Positions 59,636 through 64,000 of a DNA stretch of 64,000 bases are shown here, piece after piece. The stretch is from contig CAZEAP010000013.1 in assembly GCA_964510315.1 (NCBI GenBank), positions 35,833-99,832 on the forward strand, given 5' to 3'. This DNA is from CAZEAP01 sp964510315 (GTDB taxonomy: Bacteria; Planctomycetota; Brocadiia; SM23-32). The stretch's first letter is position 1. The number at the start of each line of letters is the position of its first letter. The translations under genes were made by a program, and so were the position numbers. A model generated the notes under the pieces. It was not told where the DNA came from, ran no database searches, and was given only the letters and a program-made list of their open reading frames with translations.

Positions 59636-60388
59636 ATGGCCGGACATTCACATTGGGCGGGCATAAAGCACAAGAAAGCCAAAGAAGACGCCAGGCGCGG
59701 GCGTATCTTCAGCCGTATCTCCAAGCAGATCATGACGGCCGTACGCCAGCACGGCAAGGACCCCGAGACCAACCTGGAGCTGAAGTACGCCATCGAAGAC
59801 GCCAAAGAAGCCAACATGCCCAAGGAGAACATCGAGCGGGCCATCCTGAAGGGCGCCGGGGAACTGGAAGGCCAGCAGGTGGAGCCGGCCCGCTACGAGG
59901 GCTACGGGCCGGGTGGGGCGGCTGTCATGGTGGACGCCCTGACCGACAACCGCAACCGCACCACGGCCCACGTCCGACGCATATTCGAGGATCACGGCGG
60001 CGAACTCGGCGCCCACGGCTGCGTCGGCTGGGTCTTCGAGACCCGGGGACTCGTGCTGGTTGACTCCGAGGCCGTCCCCAAAGAGGATCTGTTCGACCTG
60101 GCCGTGGAGGCCGGGGCGGACGATTTCCAGGAAGCCGGGGACGTTTACGAGTTGAGCTGCGAGCCCACCGAGCTTGAATCACTCAAGGAATCGCTCCGTG
60201 AGGCGGGCCTGAGCTGGGAGTCCGCCGAGATCACGCAGGTCCCCAAAAGCTACGTGGACCTCGACGCGGCCGACGGCCGCAAGATGCTGAACCTGATGGA
60301 CGAGATGGAGGACGATCAGGACGTCACCAGCGTCTACTCGAACTTCAACCTGCCCCGGGAACTGGTCGAGCAGATGGAGGAGGAATAG
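59636..60388 (+). CDS. YebC/PmpR-family protein
   Basis: The 250-residue protein matches the YebC family: MAGHSHWAGIKHKKAKEDARRGRIFSRISKQIMTAVRQHG, EGYGPGGAAVMVDALTDNRNRTTAHVR and FNLPRELVEQMEEE at the end. These proteins act as transcription regulators or, more recently proposed, as ribosome-associated factors that relieve stalling. GAGAGGAG precedes the ATG. A secreted HEAT protein gene starts 93 bases downstream on the same strand. Confidence 0.95.
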   Translation: MAGHSHWAGIKHKKAKEDARRGRIFSRISKQIMTAVRQHGKDPETNLELKYAIEDAKEANMPKENIERAILKGAGELEGQQVEPARYEGYGPGGAAVMVDALTDNRNRTTAHVRRIFEDHGGELGAHGCVGWVFETRGLVLVDSEAVPKEDLFDLAVEAGADDFQEAGDVYELSCEPTELESLKESLREAGLSWESAEITQVPKSYVDLDAADGRKMLNLMDEMEDDQDVTSVYSNFNLPRELVEQMEEE

Positions 60389-60481
60389 CAAGCCCGCCAG
60401 AACACAGTAGCTAAAGTCGGCGCGCGCGCCCTGCAGCAGTCAGGCAATCAGGTGCAACCCGGTCCAGAGAAAGGTGTATCC

Positions 60482-62725
60482 ATGCTTGGATGTCCGAGAG
60501 GTCAAGGCTTTTGGTGCGCAGTAGTTTTTGCGGTGACGGCGCTTGCCGGTTTGTCCTACTCACAAGCGCAGCCGGCGGCCGAAGCCGCGCCGGTCGGCGC
60601 ATTGCTGGAAGACCTGCAGAGCGACAGCGTGCTGCTGCACCGGGAGGCGGCCCGGCGGATCGACGCCGCCCCACCAGCCCTGTGGCACCGGGTGGCCGAG
60701 GCCGTCCGCGAATCCGAGCCGCGGGACCGGGCCATGGCCGCGCGGGGCCTGGCCGAGCTGGGCAAGACGGCCGAACCTTTGTTGGCCGAACTGCTCCAGG
60801 ACGACTCCCACCTGGTGCGTCAGCACGCGGCGCGGGCGCTGGGGAAGCTGGGTGTGGAGGCGCGGCCTTCGGCTGCACCGTTGCTCGAAGCGCTGCAGGA
60901 CGACCACCAGTACGTGCGCCTCGCCGCCGCCGGTTCCGTGCCAAAAGTCTTGCCTCCGGCGAAGGCGGCTGCGGCCTTGATCCCTCTCCTTGAGGATCGG
61001 TCGCCCCACGTGCGGGCCGCCGCCGCAGAGGAACTCGGAGCGGTCGCCGAACAGGCCGAGGCCGCCGTCCCTCACCTGGTCAGGCTCACGCGGGAGCGGA
61101 TTCCATTTGTCCACGTTGCTGCCGCACAGACCCTCGGCGCCATCGGGCCGAAGGCGGCGGATGCCGTGCCCGCGCTGGTCCAACTGCTCCGTAAGCGCAG
61201 CAGGGTGTCGGCCGTCGCGCGGGTTAGCCTGGTGCGCATCGGCAAGCCGGCCATCCCGGCGTTGATAAAAGCGCTGGAATCGCCGGACCGCCAGATGAAA
61301 TGGCTGGCTGCGAAGACCCTCAGCGAGATCGGTCAGCCGGCCGTGGAGCCCCTCATGAAAGCGGCCGGATCGGCGGGCGCACGCGGCCCCGCCGTCTATG
61401 CCCTGTCCCTCATGAAGCCCCAGCCGGCCGAGGCGGAACCGCTCGTTCTCGAGGCCCTCCGCACCGGCGCGCCGCCGACCAAGGCAGCGGCTACGGTCTG
61501 GTATGTTGAGGCCGAGGACCCGAGTCCCGACATGGAAAAGGCCCTCTTCGCCGTGGCGCGCAGCGAAGATGCCCCCGTGGCCCGGGCGGCCTTGCGGGCG
61601 CTCGCCAGGCGGGGCGAGGCCACCGCCGAGCTTCTGGCGGTGATTCAAGATGTGGCCCGCTCGCCGGACGAAGCGAAACGCGTGGGCGCCGTCAGGGCGC
61701 TGGGCTCCCTGGAGCAAGAGGCCGCTCCGGCATTGCCGAGCCTCCTCCAGGCGCTGCAGGACGAAAGCGCGGACGTCCGCCGAGAGGCCATCGTAGTCCT
61801 CCGCTCCGTCGGGCCCGAGACCGCGAAGGCCGTACCCCGGCTGGTCGAGCTGCTGGACAGCGACCTTCCCAGGGAGCGGCGCGAAGCGGCCGTGACGTTG
61901 GGCGTGCTCCGCGCCCGGCCCGAGGATGTGGTTCCCCCGCTGGCCGAAGCCGCCGCCGACGAAGACCCCAACGTGCGCGTGGCCGCCCTCAACACGATCG
62001 GCCGTTTCGGCCAGGATGCCACCGAAGCCGTCCCTGCGCTTCTGGATGCCCTGGACGACGAGCAGACGCGGGTGCGGGCCGCCGCCGCTCGGGCGCTGCC
62101 CCAGGTGAAGCCGGAACAGCAGAAAGCCGTGGCGGCGCTCAGCCGCCGTCTGGAGGTGGAGACCGAACAGTCGGCGGGCAGGGCACTTGCCGAGGCGCTG
62201 GGTGAGGTCGGCCGTGGATCGGAGAAGGCCGTCCGGGTTTTGGCCGGCACCCTCGCCACGGCCGAATCCTACCGAGTGCGCGAGTCAGCCGCCAGGGGCT
62301 TGGCGCGCATAGGGCCCACGGCCAAAGGGCAGGCGCTCGAGGAGCTGATCGAGGCCGCCCACAGCGACCACGTCCTGCTCAGCGCGGCAGCCTGGCGGGC
62401 GCTGGCCGAAGTGGCGCCCGGCGACCCGCGCGCAGTCGAAGCGCTGGTCGACGCGCTGGACGCCGATGCCTGGTCCCTCCGGCAGGACGCCTGTGAGGCC
62501 ATCGGGATGATGGGGCTGGATGGCGCCGGGGCCGTACCGGCGTTGAGCCGAGTGCTGGAGGAGGACCCGTCCGTACACGTCCGCGTGGCCGCCGCGCGTA
62601 GCCTCGGCCGGATTGGCCCCGATGCCGCCGAAGCCGCCCCCGTTCTGCAGAGGAACGCGACTCTGGAGGTGCCGGAGCTGACCAGCGCGGCGAAGGCCGC
62701 GCTGGAGAAGGTGCAGGCACGCTGA
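60482..62725 (+). CDS. Secreted HEAT-repeat protein
   Basis: A 747-residue protein with an N-terminal signal peptide (FWCAVVFAVTALAGLSYSQAQ) and about 17-18 tandem PBS-lyase/HEAT repeats. These are units like LVRQHAARALGKLGVEARPSAAPLLEALQDD, VRRE AIVVLRSVG and VRVAAARSLGRIGPDAAEAAPVL. It is built almost wholly of these repeats and has no catalytic domain. Such exported scaffolds bind proteins; a partner is not apparent. The ATG at 60482 has AAAGGTG upstream; a GTG ten codons earlier is possible. It is one of two giant repeat proteins in this window. Confidence 0.88.
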   Translation: MLGCPRGQGFWCAVVFAVTALAGLSYSQAQPAAEAAPVGALLEDLQSDSVLLHREAARRIDAAPPALWHRVAEAVRESEPRDRAMAARGLAELGKTAEPLLAELLQDDSHLVRQHAARALGKLGVEARPSAAPLLEALQDDHQYVRLAAAGSVPKVLPPAKAAAALIPLLEDRSPHVRAAAAEELGAVAEQAEAAVPHLVRLTRERIPFVHVAAAQTLGAIGPKAADAVPALVQLLRKRSRVSAVARVSLVRIGKPAIPALIKALESPDRQMKWLAAKTLSEIGQPAVEPLMKAAGSAGARGPAVYALSLMKPQPAEAEPLVLEALRTGAPPTKAAATVWYVEAEDPSPDMEKALFAVARSEDAPVARAALRALARRGEATAELLAVIQDVARSPDEAKRVGAVRALGSLEQEAAPALPSLLQALQDESADVRREAIVVLRSVGPETAKAVPRLVELLDSDLPRERREAAVTLGVLRARPEDVVPPLAEAAADEDPNVRVAALNTIGRFGQDATEAVPALLDALDDEQTRVRAAAARALPQVKPEQQKAVAALSRRLEVETEQSAGRALAEALGEVGRGSEKAVRVLAGTLATAESYRVRESAARGLARIGPTAKGQALEELIEAAHSDHVLLSAAAWRALAEVAPGDPRAVEALVDALDADAWSLRQDACEAIGMMGLDGAGAVPALSRVLEEDPSVHVRVAAARSLGRIGPDAAEAAPVLQRNATLEVPELTSAAKAALEKVQAR

Positions 62726-62958
62726 ACTCCGGCCCCTTTAGCCGGCGCGTTCCCGGCCTTGTCGCGTAGCTTTCCCGGCCGCCTTTAGCTCTTCGATCCG
62801 GCTGAGGACCATCTCTTTGCCCGGCAGGGCGAAGGCGAACAACAAATACCGCCCCCGAAGTTAATGCCCTGCGGAGGGAACACGGACAGCCTTGTGCGCC
62901 GTGGGCGCATTACCCGCCTCGGGAGGAAGGCGGAGAAGACGGAGACAAACCAGAAAGT

Positions 62959-62978
62959 CCCGGTGCCGGGTCACCGGG
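62959..62978 (-). terminator. Hairpin at the end of the gspC-like gene
   Basis: CCCGGTG and CACCGGG with a six-base loop form a 7-bp stem that overlaps the minus-strand stop codon (62971-62973) and is followed by a moderately T-rich stretch. It probably marks the transcript end. Confidence 0.4.
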
Positions 62979-63618
62979 CTTCCCTCAGGGAGGTTGCAGA
63001 ACGTATTATCTTCTGCGCTCGGCGCAGCTTGCGTGCAGCCGAGGGGCCATGCTTGTGCATCTCCTCGGTTGAGGCGCGCGCCGCCGTCGCGGAGGCGCCT
63101 CGCCCGGGAGACGCCTTCCCCCCGCGGAACTTCAGCTCGAGCACCTCTTCCCTCGATCCGCGCACCAGGTGCACGGCATGCGGTTCGATGCGCTCCAGGC
63201 GGGCTCCCTGCACCGTCTCGCCCAGGGCATAAATGCCCTGCGTGCCGCTCGCCTCGTTCAGGATCAAAGCGCGCGCCAGGGATGCATCGGCCACGACTGT
63301 GCCGAGCAACTTCAGGCGCAAGGAAGGAGGAGCCGGGGCGGGTGCCGGCGTAGCGCGGGAAGTCGTCTCCTCTTGCCGCTCGCGTCGGGAACGCACGTGG
63401 ACGCCGAAGACATTGCGGTTCAGTATGGCGGCACTCCCGACCATGCCCACCGGCTCGGCCACGGTCCGGGCCGCCTTCCGCGAGACCCTCTCCTTTTCCT
63501 TCTCACCTTCACGTCCGGCGCCGAGACCGCCGGCCACCGTGTCGGCAACCAGGTATCCCAACAGCACCAGCAGAACGATGTTGGCCATCCAGAGTGCCCT
63601 GCGCAACACGCCTCCCAC
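62971..63618 (-). CDS. Type II secretion protein GspC-like
   Basis: The 215-residue product has a short cytoplasmic N-tail, one membrane helix (MANIVLLVLLGYLVADTVA) and a periplasmic domain of GspC type. The domain contains ILNRNVFGVH, LKLLGTVVADASLARALILNE and GETVQGARLERIEPHAVHLVRGSREEVLELK. GspC links the outer-membrane secretin to the inner-membrane platform. The C-terminal 50 residues are Lys/Arg-rich and have no PDZ or coiled-coil domain. The GTG at 63618 has GGAGGT unusually close, so the ATG at 63588 is an alternative. Other gsp genes would lie to the right, outside the window. Confidence 0.78.
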   Translation of the reverse strand: MGGVLRRALWMANIVLLVLLGYLVADTVAGGLGAGREGEKEKERVSRKAARTVAEPVGMVGSAAILNRNVFGVHVRSRRERQEETTSRATPAPAPAPPSLRLKLLGTVVADASLARALILNEASGTQGIYALGETVQGARLERIEPHAVHLVRGSREEVLELKFRGGKASPGRGASATAARASTEEMHKHGPSAARKLRRAQKIIRSATSLREAR

Positions 63619-63650
63619 CTCCGGAAAGACCGTGCAGAGATGACATTGTT

Positions 63651-63690
63651 ATTATAGTCGGCCGAGAAGCGTTGCAAAAGTGCGCACTTT
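63651..63690 (-). promoter_or_regulatory. gspC-like promoter with palindrome over the -35
   Basis: On the minus strand a perfect TATAAT (63651-63656) lies 17 bases from TTTTGC (63674-63679); an alternative TTGCAA -35 would be only 15 bases away. A perfect 14-bp palindrome AAAGTGCGCACTTT (63677-63690) overlaps the -35 and may be an operator. Confidence 0.55.
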
Positions 63691-63749
63691 CCGGACGTAT
63701 CTCAGGGCAAACCGTGTGCCCACGTCGGCTCAATCCCGGCGCATCCCGA

Positions 63750-63793
63750 TGCAATAAAGAACCCCGGAGCGCTGCTTGGACGCCCCGGGGCTC
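63750..63793 (-). terminator. Rho-independent-type terminator
   Basis: CCCCGG and CCGGGG with inner GCG/CGC pairs form a stem-loop (63762-63790), and on the minus strand TTCTTTATT follows. It would end transcription of the gene that stops at 63946, 150 bases upstream, isolating the gspC-like gene. Confidence 0.55.
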
Positions 63794-63945
63794 GCACTTC
63801 GGTCGGGGCGACGCCGCGCCGGTCGGCTATGGCCGTCGGCGCATCCGTCGCGCCCGCTTCAGGTTATCTGTTCGGCGAGCCCGGCCCCGCTCTCGCGGGA
63901 CCGGACCGCCGAGTTCACTTTCCGCTGTTGAGCCACTGACTGGTG

Positions 63946-64000
63946 TCAGTTGCTGTCGCAGGTCTCCACGTTGGCGTTGGAGTCGTACGTCAGCGTCGAG
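63946..64000 (-). CDS. 3' end of a minus-strand gene, possibly a pseudopilin
   Basis: Only the last 17 codons are inside the window, ending STLTYDSNANVETCDSN and a TGA stop at 63946-63948. The Thr/Ser/Asn-rich end with one Cys resembles the tails of type II/IV pilin-like proteins, which would suit the neighbouring gspC-like gene. The evidence is thin. The terminator at 63750-63793 lies downstream. Confidence 0.4.
   Translation of the reverse strand, partial: STLTYDSNANVETCDSN

Noticed and set aside
62730..62850. Short minus-strand frame ending LSRIEELKAAGKATRQGRERAG
   Set aside because: It reads protein-like but has no start, ribosome site or sufficient length; at most a gene relic.
1..64000. 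CRISPR arrays, rRNA genes, complete tRNAs
   Set aside because: No spaced identical repeats, rRNA-like conserved blocks or full cloverleaf were seen. Only the tRNA 3'-end fragment at 44188-44211 was noted.

Overview
This window is GC-rich, gene-dense bacterial chromosome. It holds no rRNA genes, no intact tRNA and no CRISPR array. The envelope genes (murA, mreD, a TolC-type channel with its membrane-fusion protein and ABC pump, lipoproteins, a GspC-like type II secretion protein) point to a cell with peptidoglycan and an outer membrane. Other traits are a formylglycine-type sulfatase, several glycoside hydrolases, large secreted HEAT and beta-propeller proteins, zinc-ribbon proteins, a bacterial GlnRS, GTP-dependent PEP carboxykinase and a giant activase of the 2-hydroxyacyl-CoA dehydratase type. 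Together they suggest a polysaccharide-degrading, probably anaerobic or facultative member of Planctomycetota or a neighbouring phylum. This placement is an inference; no taxonomic marker settles it.

Layout. 1-7.6 kb: 3' part of a sulfatase, glnS, a GH27 alpha-galactosidase, a lipoprotein and an FGGY sugar kinase. 7.8-10 kb: a small Mu-like module (S24-type repressor, divergent Gam protein, zinc-motif protein, excisionase-type HTH) without a transposase. 10-14.7 kb: uvrC, a MITE-like element whose terminal repeat contains the uvrC stop codon, an orphan mreD and a GH-A glycosidase. 14.8-21.4 kb: a TetR-controlled tripartite efflux operon (tetR, outer-membrane factor, fusion protein, ATPase, MacB-type permease) with a palindromic operator on its promoter. 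21.6-26.8 kb: a second GH-A glycosidase, a decayed zinc-ribbon pseudogene, a secreted hypothetical protein, a tiny ORF with a G10 tract just after its start codon, an intact zinc-ribbon protein and a BNR-type propeller.

26.9-33.9 kb: a strong promoter and a long leader hairpin precede yugP-like protease, leuC, a 1404-residue double-ATPase activase fusion and leuD. 33.9-37.7 kb (minus strand): aldo/keto reductase, rsfS, a J-domain protein and an unknown protein. 38-46 kb: a 1673-residue zinc-ribbon/HEAT membrane protein overlapping a YqeY protein, then an ECF sigma / anti-sigma / HtrA-like operon in which the protease-like protein has lost its catalytic triad. 46-50 kb (minus strand): GH4 alpha-galactosidase, an STAS protein and a 668-residue unknown. 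50-58.7 kb: pckG, prmC-murA, a SpoIVB-type S55 peptidase and a secreted propeller. 58.7-64 kb: a stand-alone LigD-type phosphoesterase, a YebC regulator, a secreted HEAT protein, a GspC-like protein and the end of a further minus-strand gene.

All protein identities come from reading motifs in the translations; no database search was run. Promoters, operators and terminators are sequence-pattern predictions.
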